From CAVZKK01 sp964573475 (GTDB lineage: Archaea; Thermoproteota; Bathyarchaeia; Bathyarchaeales; Bathycorpusculaceae): a DNA stretch of 6,494 nucleotides. The translations under genes were made by a program, and so were the position numbers. Positions 1 through 5,310 of this stretch are shown here, one piece after another. Numbering within the stretch: the first letter of the stretch is position 1; every line of letters starts with the position of its first letter. The notes beneath the pieces were generated by a model. It saw nothing but the letters and a program-made list of their open reading frames with translations, was not told where the DNA came from and did not search any database. The stretch spans positions 1 to 6,494 of the forward strand of contig CAZNJT010000078.1 of the NCBI GenBank assembly GCA_964573475.1. The letters are read 5' to 3'.

Positions 1-1
1 T

Positions 2-415
2 AGATGTACTTCGGCATGGCTGATCAAGCGGTTCATAGACAAAGATGCAACTTTTCAGTTTATTACGAAAGAAGAAAAAATCCCTAAAGGAGCCATTGGG
101 TTCACTTTGCCGAAAGCAGAGATCAAACCAATAGAGGGCGTGAAAACCACATTTGAGGTTCTAATTGAGAAACATAATGTTAAAGACCCTATTGTCCTGC
201 GGATTAAGGATCTAATAAGGGATTATGAGTTCAATGAAGAAAATCCTGAAAAGATGCAATTAAAGGAGACCATTGGCATTTGCTACGTCTTAAAAGGACT
301 AGAAAAGACATCGCAGACAGATGCAGAAACTGTGGCAAAAGCCTTGATGGTGATGGACGCGTTCTACGCCACTCTAAAAGACCTCACTCACGTCAAGCCT
401 TTGGCTAGGACATAG
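2..415 (+). CDS. Unrecognised protein, 5' partial
   Basis: Codons are open from the left edge to the TAG at 413-415 (137 codons), so the gene very probably begins outside the window. The only in-frame start-like codon is TTG at 107, which would give 102 residues. The GGAG at 89-92 lies 14 bases before it, which is too far for a normal Shine-Dalgarno site. The residues encoded before 107 look protein-like (for example FITKEEKIPKGAIGF), which also argues against a start there. The protein is soluble, rich in Lys and Glu, and probably mostly helical (a segment near VLRIKDLIRDYEF, and a C-terminal stretch from AETVAKALMVMDAFYATLKD). It has no signal peptide, membrane segment or cysteine cluster. 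I do not recognise a family. The transporter gene follows 49 bases downstream on the same strand, so the two could be co-transcribed, but nothing else links them. Confidence 0.6.
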   Translation, partial: RCTSAWLIKRFIDKDATFQFITKEEKIPKGAIGFTLPKAEIKPIEGVKTTFEVLIEKHNVKDPIVLRIKDLIRDYEFNEENPEKMQLKETIGICYVLKGLEKTSQTDAETVAKALMVMDAFYATLKDLTHVKPLART

Positions 416-464
416 TGTTGATGTCATGTTTGCCTCTATTCTTATTAGTCTTGACAGACAGTAA

Positions 465-1727
465 ATGAGAACTCAAACGGGTTTGCATATGAATTACAGA
501 ACAAGAAGCGCAATGAATGTGGCTTTCTGGACCCTTTGCATAATGGGAGGATTCGCGATTCTGAGTTCTACGATGTCGAAAAGTCCTGTACTGAATCCTT
601 TCTCTGCTAGTCTTGGGACACCTACAGAGTTAAGCGGCTTCGTTTCTTCAGCATCAACCATTCCAGGGATTTTGATCAGTTTGCCCGCCGCTTCACTATC
701 GGACATTTTTGGCAGAAGAAAATTCCTGCTTTTGGCTGGTTTCGTCTTCGCTTCGGCGCCCTTTCTTTATCTTTTCATAACAGTCTGGTGGCAACTCATA
801 CTTGTCAGATTCTATCACGGCTTTGCTACTGCGATATTTGTACCTGTTGCTGAGGCTTCAATAGCTGAACTTTTCCCGACCAAGCGAGGAGAGCGAATCT
901 CGCTTTTCACCGCGGCAACATACATCGGAAGACTCACTGCACCTCTTTTGGGTGTGTACATACTGGTCGTGACAAACAGTGGTCTTCCATACAAGAATTT
1001 TCACGAACTCTACCTAGCAGTGGCGGTGGCTGGCGTAACTGCGTTCATTATGGCATTGCCTATCTTGGCGGAGAAGAGGCAACCAACACTTGCTTCGCAA
1101 AAGAAGGCAAGGGAAGTCGCTAAACGGATGTTGTATGATTGGAGAAAAGTAATCAAAAATCGCAGTGCCCTTGTCGTCAGTTTGGTTCAAGCAAGCCAAT
1201 ACTATGCATACGGTGCTTTCGAATTCTATCTTACGGGTTATCTTACCCTATTTCTCCATTACAGCCTCTTAATACCTGGCTTCGTTGCGACATGCATAAT
1301 CGGGGTCGCTATTTTCGTTAGACCGTATATGGGTCGGGTTTCAGACAAAGTTGGGAGACGGATACCGATAGTCATGGGCTACATAATATCTGCTATTCCT
1401 TTGCTGGTGATTCCTTTTGTAACTGACTTCCCGGTTCTTATTCTTCTTGCCATAGTTTATGGGTTTGGTTTTGCAACTGTAACGGCTTCCACATTAGCTT
1501 TAATCAGCGAACTTGTGCCAAAAGAATTGATCGGCACATCCATGGGTTTTCTGGACATGACAATGGATGTTGGACAAACCCTCGGACCCATAATCAGCGG
1601 ATTAATACTCGCGACAGTGCTTGGATACTATGGAGTTTTTCCTTCGCTTGCGTTTGTATTGCTAATTTCTTGCGTAATCTTTGTTATATCTGGCGTTGCT
1701 AAAACAAAATTAAATGCCAACGCATAA
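465..1727 (+). CDS. Major facilitator superfamily (MFS) transporter
   Basis: A 420-residue integral membrane protein with about 12 predicted helices (roughly 17-38, 56-78, 87-105, 108-130, 147-168, 182-202, 236-257, 265-286, 300-320, 322-345, 356-383, 390-411). The MFS loop motif A occurs in both halves: DIFGRRK at 80-86 and GRVSDKVGRR at 290-299. This is the expected two-fold repeat of six helices. GRLTAPLLG at 155-163 and GPIISG at 374-379 resemble the proline/glycine motif of helices 5 and 11. The basic stretch around 204-232 fits the cytoplasmic loop between the halves. Length is normal for the family. It should move a small solute or drug across the cytoplasmic membrane by proton coupling, but the substrate cannot be read from the sequence. 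The start is uncertain: ATG 465 and ATG 489 (MNYRTRSAM) both lack a Shine-Dalgarno site, and 489 would leave a more typical short N-terminus before helix 1. Confidence 0.9.
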   Translation: MRTQTGLHMNYRTRSAMNVAFWTLCIMGGFAILSSTMSKSPVLNPFSASLGTPTELSGFVSSASTIPGILISLPAASLSDIFGRRKFLLLAGFVFASAPFLYLFITVWWQLILVRFYHGFATAIFVPVAEASIAELFPTKRGERISLFTAATYIGRLTAPLLGVYILVVTNSGLPYKNFHELYLAVAVAGVTAFIMALPILAEKRQPTLASQKKAREVAKRMLYDWRKVIKNRSALVVSLVQASQYYAYGAFEFYLTGYLTLFLHYSLLIPGFVATCIIGVAIFVRPYMGRVSDKVGRRIPIVMGYIISAIPLLVIPFVTDFPVLILLAIVYGFGFATVTASTLALISELVPKELIGTSMGFLDMTMDVGQTLGPIISGLILATVLGYYGVFPSLAFVLLISCVIFVISGVAKTKLNANA

Positions 1728-1779
1728 GCTACAGAATTTGAAAGAGAGTATTCATTTAAGTTGCATTGACGTGATGCAG

Positions 1780-1799
1780 TTTTCCATAGGGAAAATTTT
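1780..1799 (+). terminator. Possible terminator hairpin after the MFS gene
   Basis: TTTTCC (1780-1785) and GGAAAA (1790-1795) form a 6-base-pair stem with a four-base loop, followed by TTTTA. It lies 53 bases after the transporter stop. The stem is AT-rich and weak, and archaeal termination mostly needs only a T-run, so this is a tentative call. TTTTCCATA of the left arm is repeated exactly at 1804-1812. A further bulged hairpin (GCTCG 1815-1819, CG-A-AGC 1824-1829) is followed by the pyrimidine run TCTTTTCTCC. Confidence 0.3.
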
Positions 1800-1876
1800 A
1801 AGCTTTTCCATATGGCTCGAAAACGAAGCTCTTTTCTCCAAAAAACTTGTTTTCGCATCTTTTGTTTTCCGCAATT

Positions 1877-1893
1877 ATGTGTATATTACACAT
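1877..1893. promoter_or_regulatory. 17-base inverted repeat followed by a T-run
   Basis: ATGTGTA (1877-1883) and TACACAT (1887-1893) are perfect 7-base inverted arms around a three-base TAT spacer, and TTTTTCT follows at 1894-1900. As DNA it looks like an operator for a dimeric regulator, about 50 bases upstream of the TATA box at 1943. As RNA it would be a tight hairpin followed by a U-tract, that is, a second terminator candidate for upstream transcription. The sequence does not decide between these. Confidence 0.35.
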
Positions 1894-1942
1894 TTTTTCT
1901 CAAAGCGTTCAATTGGCTATTTCAACATTGTTGTGGAAAGAG

Positions 1943-1950
1943 TTTAAATA
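1943..1950 (+). promoter_or_regulatory. Archaeal TATA box for the small membrane protein gene
   Basis: TTTAAATA is a near-perfect archaeal TATA box, and the purine-rich GGAAAGAG just before it (1935-1942) resembles a TFB recognition element. Transcription would be expected about 25 bases downstream, near 1970-1975. That gives a leader of about 40 bases to the ATG at 2012. Confidence 0.6.
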
Positions 1951-1952
1951 AC

Positions 1953-1993
1953 TAAACACTAGATACAGCGTCCACTTTAGCCATTAAACACTA
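1953..1993 (+). repeat. Direct repeat TAAACACTA, 32 bases apart, in the promoter/leader
   Basis: TAAACACTA occurs exactly at 1953-1961 and again at 1985-1993, starts 32 bases apart (about three helical turns). The first copy sits just downstream of the TATA box and the second just before the weak Shine-Dalgarno AAAGGGA at 1993-1999. The position and helical phase would suit a regulator binding two sites across the transcription start. The second copy also overlaps a possible leader hairpin (CTTTAG 1975-1980 with CTAAAG 1991-1996). Confidence 0.4.
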
Positions 1994-2011
1994 AAGGGAT
2001 GTGTAAAAAGA

Positions 2012-2278
2012 ATGAACAAAGATGAAAGGCGGGCTTTCGCGTTAGCAATAGGGGCTATAATAGTTTTGGCAGGAGTGACTATTATGCAAAATGTCCTAAA
2101 TGCTTCTTGGGAGATCATGGAAATGTTTAGCAATGTCTTAAAATTAATAGGAGGAGGCTTCATTACTATGATAGGAACGATCATATTTCTTTCTGGAATA
2201 AGTGATAAAACAACCGAGGTAGTATCAGATCTCTTGACATACATTTGGGACAGATTTTTAAAAGTTTTAAGCAAATAA
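2012..2278 (+). CDS. Small two-helix membrane protein, unrecognised
   Basis: Eighty-eight residues with two hydrophobic segments, about 8-27 and 42-63, the second starting in a glycine-rich turn (LIGGGF). The N-terminus is short and charged (MNKDERR), and the C-terminal tail (65-88, with SDKTTEVV and ending RFLKVLSK) is mixed-charge and probably amphipathic. This suggests a hairpin in the membrane with both ends on the same side, probably cytoplasmic given the basic ends. A clear TATA box at 1943, a weak Shine-Dalgarno AAAGGGA 12 bases before the ATG, and a hairpin at the stop support a real single-gene unit. The opposite strand has a longer open frame across it, but that frame lacks any start signal. 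I do not recognise a family and assign no function. It lies between the transporter and the nrd operon, with long gaps on both sides. Confidence 0.7.
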   Translation: MNKDERRAFALAIGAIIVLAGVTIMQNVLNASWEIMEMFSNVLKLIGGGFITMIGTIIFLSGISDKTTEVVSDLLTYIWDRFLKVLSK

Positions 2279-2305
2279 GAAAGTGCAAATAGACTTTCTC
2301 TATTT
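2278..2305 (+). terminator. Possible terminator with two competing hairpins
   Basis: AGAAAGT (2278-2284) and ACTTTCT (2293-2299) form a 7-base-pair stem immediately at the stop codon of the small membrane protein gene. The loop plus right arm can instead form AAATAGA (2287-2293) with TCTATTT (2299-2305), also 7 pairs. The two folds are mutually exclusive. An AT-rich run (TTTAAATTT) follows. The likeliest role is 3'-end formation; TATTTAAA at 2301-2308 could alternatively act as a TATA box. Confidence 0.35.
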
Positions 2306-2566
2306 AAATTTGCTATAACCAAGAGACCACCTCAAACGCATATTTTCAGGCTAGGGAAAGCCTAACTTGGAATATCGTCAAGCGTAGGAATTTCTGCTTA
2401 AAACAGGCTGTAGGTTGCTTAGCTTTTACTATACTTATGGTTTTCCCAAAGATTTCGAAAAGAAACGAGGATGTCTTGCGACATTTGGCCAAGAAATAAC
2501 CTTTAAAATTCGGTTTCAAGTTCCATATAAGACCTACGCCTTCTAACGGTTCAAAATTAGCGATTC

Positions 2567-2618
2567 TTCGTAACTAAAACGTACGTATTACGTAAATTTC
2601 TGTTCATTTTTTTCGTAA
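2567..2618. repeat. Cluster of five CGTA motifs with nested palindromes
   Basis: CGTA starts at 2569, 2580, 2584, 2591 and 2614 within AT-rich DNA. TTCGTAA occurs at 2567-2573 and 2612-2618. ACGTACGT (2579-2586) and TTACGTAA (2588-2595) are perfect palindromes, and TACGTA is repeated at 2582 and 2589. The positions 2569, 2580, 2591 and 2614 are spaced 11, 11 and 23 bases, close to one, one and two helical turns. It lies about 60-90 bases upstream of the nrdR TATA box and looks like a binding region for an unknown regulator. Confidence 0.4.
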
Positions 2619-2655
2619 ACACATATTTAGATTACAATTATTGCATACAAAGACC

Positions 2656-2663
2656 CTATATAC
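2656..2663 (+). promoter_or_regulatory. Probable TATA box of the nrdR-nrdD-nrdG operon
   Basis: CTATATAC, preceded by the purine-rich ACAAAGA (2648-2653, then C), fits an archaeal TATA box with a TFB element. Transcription would then begin near 2682-2688, 40-50 bases before the nrdR ATG. CTATATCT at 2669-2676 is a second TATA-like choice and is part of the NrdR box. TTGCAT at 2641 does not have a -10 at a proper bacterial distance. Confidence 0.5.
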
Positions 2664-2665
2664 GC

Positions 2666-2681
2666 ACTCTATATCTAGTGC
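2666..2681. promoter_or_regulatory. NrdR box (repressor operator)
   Basis: ACTCTATATCTAGTGC matches the known bacterial NrdR-box consensus acaCwAtATaTwGtgt at 13 of 16 positions, including the key C at position 4 and G at position 13 and the central TATAT. The wider GCACT-AGTGC arms (2664-2668, 2677-2681) also make an imperfect palindrome. It lies between the probable TATA box and the transcription start of the operon that encodes NrdR itself, the expected place for autorepression. A partial site, ACCCTATATA, matches only the left half at 2653-2662. Confidence 0.65.
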
Positions 2682-2723
2682 ATGGAAGTACTCACGACCA
2701 CTATTGAAAGGTGCTTGAGGTGA
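2682..2723 (+). CDS. Possible 13-residue leader peptide before nrdR
   Basis: ATG at 2682 opens MEVLTTTIERCLR and stops with TGA at 2721-2723. The ATG directly abuts the NrdR box and sits close to the predicted transcription start, so it could be read as a leaderless message. Its stop codon is the last three bases of the GAGGTGA Shine-Dalgarno site of nrdR, and it is in frame with nrdR, 6 bases before its ATG. Such an arrangement could couple its translation to nrdR. It may equally be chance, since 13-codon frames are common. Confidence 0.2.
   Translation: MEVLTTTIERCLR
2698..2713. promoter_or_regulatory. Weak second NrdR box candidate
   Basis: CCACTATTGAAAGGTG matches the NrdR-box consensus at only 9 of 16 positions but keeps the CTAT core and the G at position 13. 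Its centre is 32 bases from that of the strong box, three helical turns, which is the tandem spacing known for bacterial NrdR sites. Without that spacing I would not call it. Confidence 0.3.
2717..2723 (+). promoter_or_regulatory. Strong ribosome binding site of nrdR
   Basis: GAGGTGA, six bases before the ATG at 2730, fixes the nrdR start. It agrees with the family, whose members begin directly with the zinc-ribbon CPYC. Confidence 0.8.
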
Positions 2724-2729
2724 AGGATC

Positions 2730-3176
2730 ATGAATTGTCCATATTGCGGGTCTGAAAATCTTAAAACCCTTGAAACTAGGGATTCGCCAGATAACACTGT
2801 TCGAAGGCGTAAAGAATGTGTTGACTGTGGAAAACGCTTCACAACTTACGAGTACATTGAAACTGTAGAGCTTATGGTTAGGAAAAAGGATGGTAGACTT
2901 GAACGCTTCGACCTGAACAAGATTATAAGAGGTCTTCAGAAAGCATGCGAAAAAAGACCCGTAGCTCTGGAGCAAATTCACGGATTAGCGGAACATGTAA
3001 GACAAGACTTGATGCTTGGCGGCAAAGAGGAAGTTTCATCCCAAGAGATTGGAGACCTCGTTATGAAGTATTTGAAAAAGCTTGATCGTATTGCGTATAT
3101 CCGTTTTGCCTCGGTTTATAGGCAGTTTGAGGAGCCGGAAGATTTTAAGCGTGTACTTTTAGAGGTGAAAAAATGA
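2730..3176 (+). CDS. nrdR: Transcriptional repressor NrdR
   Basis: A 148-residue protein, the normal length for NrdR, which represses ribonucleotide reductase genes. The N-terminal zinc ribbon has its four ligands at C3, C6, C30 and C33 with the family pattern of basic residues (VRRRKECVDCGKRFTTYE). It binds the NrdR box. An ATP-cone follows at about 47-137 (VRKKDGRLERFDLNKI at its start, then IAYIRFASVYRQF near its end). In studied homologues the cone senses ATP versus dATP, and the dATP-loaded form binds DNA and shuts down the target genes. Here it is the first gene of the operon and its stop overlaps the nrdD start as ATGA. A 13/16 NrdR box just upstream argues for autoregulation. NrdR is mainly known from bacteria, so its presence in a probable archaeon is of some note. 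Identification is near certain. Confidence 0.96.
   Translation: MNCPYCGSENLKTLETRDSPDNTVRRRKECVDCGKRFTTYEYIETVELMVRKKDGRLERFDLNKIIRGLQKACEKRPVALEQIHGLAEHVRQDLMLGGKEEVSSQEIGDLVMKYLKKLDRIAYIRFASVYRQFEEPEDFKRVLLEVKK
3162..3168 (+). promoter_or_regulatory. Ribosome binding site of nrdD inside nrdR
   Basis: GAGGTGA lies within the last nrdR codons, four bases before the nrdD ATG at 3173. Together with the ATGA overlap it points to translational coupling and fixes the nrdD start. Confidence 0.75.
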
Positions 3177-5299
3177 ATTTTGTTAGAAAGCGTGATGGTA
3201 GATTAGAACCATTTGACCAAGAACGTATAACAAAAGCCATTTGGAAAGCCGCTAAGGCTATGGGCGGAAAAGACCGTGAACAGGCAAAAAGGTTGAGCGA
3301 CCAAGTTGTGGCTGAGCTTAAGAAGCGTTTCGGAGAAGACGGCGTGCCAACAGTTGAGGAAATTCAAGACATTGTTGAGAAAATGCTTATAGAAGACGGG
3401 CATGCGAGAACGGCAAAGGCTTACATTCTTTACAGGAAGCAGCATCAAGATCTAAGGGAGTTAGCTGCACTTCTAAGCTCGGCAGACTTGGTGGATCAAT
3501 ACTTGGAAATTGAGGACTGGCGTGTTCGCGAGAATTCGAACATGAGCTATTCGTTGCAGGGCTTAAACAATTACCTTTCATCCACAGTGATAGCAAAGTA
3601 TTGGATTACAAGGATTTATCCGTCTAACATCGCCGAGGCGCACTTTTCTGGAGACATACACATCCACAACTTGGGCGTTTTGGGACCTTACTGTGTCGGC
3701 TGGGACTTAAGGGATTTATTACTTTCAGGATTCGGCGGTGTCTCGGGAAAAATTGAAAGCAACCCCGCAAAACATTTCAGAACCGCCTTGGGGCAAGTGG
3801 TTAATTTCTTCTACACTCTTCAAGGAGAAGCTGCTGGAGCTCAAGCCTTCAGCAACTTTGACACTTACTTAGCGCCATTCATACGCTATGATGGATTAAA
3901 CCAGAAAGAGGTGGAACAGGCGCTTCAGGAATTCTTCTTCAACATGAATGTGCCCACGCGTGTGGGCTTCCAAACGCCCTTCACAAATGTAACATTGGAC
4001 TTGACCATTCCAGAATTCATGAAGAACGAGCCAATTGCTTTCGGCGGAAAAATGATGGACAAGACTTACGGCGATATGCAGGCGGAAATGGAAATGTTCA
4101 ACACGGCTTATGCAAACATAATGAGCCAAGGCGACTCTAAAAGCAGGGTTTTCACTTTTCCAATACCAACATACAACATAACAAAAGATTTTGGCTGGGA
4201 CTCGCCAATAGCTCAAAAAATCTTCGAAGTGACAGCAAAATACGGCGTTCCCTACTTCTCCAACTTCATAAACACCGACATGAAACCTGAAGACGTTAGA
4301 AGCATGTGTTGCCGCCTAAGAATAGACAACAGAGAACTACGCAAGCGTGGCGGAGGCCTTTTTGGGGCAAACCCATTAACGGGCTCGATAGGTGTCGCAA
4401 CATTGAACCTTCCGAGAATTGGCTATTTGGCGAAGGATGAAGACGAATTTTTCGAACGTTTAGAAACGCTTATGGAAATCGCTAAAGACAGCTTGGAAAT
4501 AAAACGGAAAGGCCTTGAAAACTTTACAGAGGACGGATTATACCCGTACTCGAGGCGTTATCTCCGCCATGTGAAAGAGGGTTTTGGAAAATATTGGAAG
4601 AATCACTTTTCAACAATAGGCTTGATAGGCATGAACGAGGCAGTATTAAACCTGTTAGGATGTAACATAGCCTCGCCCGATGGAAAAGATTTCGCCGTAA
4701 AAGTACTTAGCTTTATGCGAGAGAAGCTTTCGGACTTTCAAGAAGAAACGGGAAACATCTATAATCTGGAGGCGACACCAGCTGAAGGCACATCTTACAG
4801 GCTTGCCCGCATAGACAAAGTAAGGCATCCGGAGATAATTGTGGCTAACGAGAAAAACGTTGTAGCGGGCGCTGAGCCTTTTTACACAAATTCTTCGCAG
4901 TTGCCTGTGGACCATGATGGAGACTTGTTTGAAGCATTAGAGCATCAAGAGAGTCTTCAAACCCTCTACACGGGTGGAACAGTCTTCCACATTTACTTGG
5001 GCGAAAGACTTTATTCATGGGAATCTGCAGCCGAAATAATTAAGAAAGTGGCTTGGAATTCCCATCTGCCCTACTTTACGCTTACGCCCACATTCAGCAT
5101 ATGCCCAACCCACGGCTACATAAACGGGGAACAAAAACAATGTCCAACTTGCGGAGCAAAATGTGAAGTTTACTCGCGAGTAGTCGGCTACTTGAGACCA
5201 GTGGACCAATGGAACGATGGGAAACAGGCGGAGTTCGCTATACGCAGAACCTTCGACAAGTCGGTTGTTCTGGCTTCGGCTACGCCAATACCAGCCTAA
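3173..5299 (+). CDS. nrdD: Anaerobic (class III) ribonucleoside-triphosphate reductase NrdD
   Basis: A 708-residue cytoplasmic glycyl-radical enzyme that reduces ribonucleoside triphosphates to deoxyribonucleotides without oxygen. Residues about 3-92 form an ATP-cone (VRKRDGRLEPFDQERI), the allosteric activity site. The catalytic barrel follows, with the expected cysteines in GPYCVGWDLRDLL (C174) and SMCCRLRID (C379/C380); one of the latter pair should carry the thiyl radical. NIYNLEATPAEGTSYR (from about 528) holds a glutamate (E533) that I associate with thioredoxin-type rather than formate-type NrdD. The C-terminal metal site is CPTHG (C644) and CPTCG (C657, C660), followed by the glycyl-radical motif SRVVGYLRPV with G672 as the predicted radical glycine. 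Length is typical and all key residues are present, so the enzyme should be active. It overlaps nrdR by four bases and is followed after 11 bases by its activase. A 13-residue tail follows the conserved RRTFD end. Confidence 0.97.
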   Translation: MNFVRKRDGRLEPFDQERITKAIWKAAKAMGGKDREQAKRLSDQVVAELKKRFGEDGVPTVEEIQDIVEKMLIEDGHARTAKAYILYRKQHQDLRELAALLSSADLVDQYLEIEDWRVRENSNMSYSLQGLNNYLSSTVIAKYWITRIYPSNIAEAHFSGDIHIHNLGVLGPYCVGWDLRDLLLSGFGGVSGKIESNPAKHFRTALGQVVNFFYTLQGEAAGAQAFSNFDTYLAPFIRYDGLNQKEVEQALQEFFFNMNVPTRVGFQTPFTNVTLDLTIPEFMKNEPIAFGGKMMDKTYGDMQAEMEMFNTAYANIMSQGDSKSRVFTFPIPTYNITKDFGWDSPIAQKIFEVTAKYGVPYFSNFINTDMKPEDVRSMCCRLRIDNRELRKRGGGLFGANPLTGSIGVATLNLPRIGYLAKDEDEFFERLETLMEIAKDSLEIKRKGLENFTEDGLYPYSRRYLRHVKEGFGKYWKNHFSTIGLIGMNEAVLNLLGCNIASPDGKDFAVKVLSFMREKLSDFQEETGNIYNLEATPAEGTSYRLARIDKVRHPEIIVANEKNVVAGAEPFYTNSSQLPVDHDGDLFEALEHQESLQTLYTGGTVFHIYLGERLYSWESAAEIIKKVAWNSHLPYFTLTPTFSICPTHGYINGEQKQCPTCGAKCEVYSRVVGYLRPVDQWNDGKQAEFAIRRTFDKSVVLASATPIPA

Positions 5300-5310
5300 G
5301 TGAAAAGCCA

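Larger units (their letters stand above)
2279..2729. other. 451-base intergenic region before nrdR
   Basis: No convincing long gene lies here. From left to right it holds the competing hairpins at the end of the small gene and a short hairpin AGGCT/AGCCT (2348-2352 with 2359-2363). Next come a hairpin ATGTC-TTGC-GACAT (2471-2484) followed by the palindrome TTGGCCAA (2485-2492), and TATA-like runs TTTAAAAT (2502-2509) and CATATAAG (2524-2531). The CGTA cluster (2567-2618) and the nrdR promoter with NrdR boxes complete it. The forward frame 2308-2499 is open for 63 codons but has no standard start except ATG 2437, which gives 20 residues. I saw no tRNA, C/D-box RNA or known riboswitch. Confidence 0.6.

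Noticed and set aside
107..109. TTG start for the first gene
   Set aside because: The frame is open to the window edge with protein-like residues, and the nearest GGAG is 14 bases away.
1714..1947. Plus-strand frame of 77 codons after the transporter
   Set aside because: It overlaps the transporter's 3' end, covers AT-rich DNA with hairpins, ends across the TATA box at 1943, and has no ribosome site.
1984..2322. Minus-strand frame of 112 codons opposite the small membrane protein gene
   Set aside because: It starts with TTG, has no ribosome site or promoter on its strand, and is antisense to a gene with a good TATA box and sensible topology.
2401..2560. tRNA or structured RNA gene between the small gene and nrdR
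   Set aside because: TTTCGAAA near 2453 and GGTTCAAAA near 2548 recall T-loops, but no five-pair T-stem or acceptor stem can be formed around them.
2618..2633. Third NrdR-box-like site (AACACATATTTAGATT)
   Set aside because: Only 9 of 16 matches, the left-half C is missing, and the 48-base distance to the strong box does not fit tandem spacing.
2604..2981. Minus-strand frame of 125 codons across the nrdR promoter and nrdR start
   Set aside because: It lies opposite the certain nrdR zinc-ribbon coding sequence and its regulatory region; its composition is that of a shadow frame.
5209..5310. A 34-residue N-terminal extension of NrdG
   Set aside because: It would overlap the conserved NrdD C-terminus in another frame, and the family begins with the MKFSGIQKTSLIDYP-type sequence at 5311.
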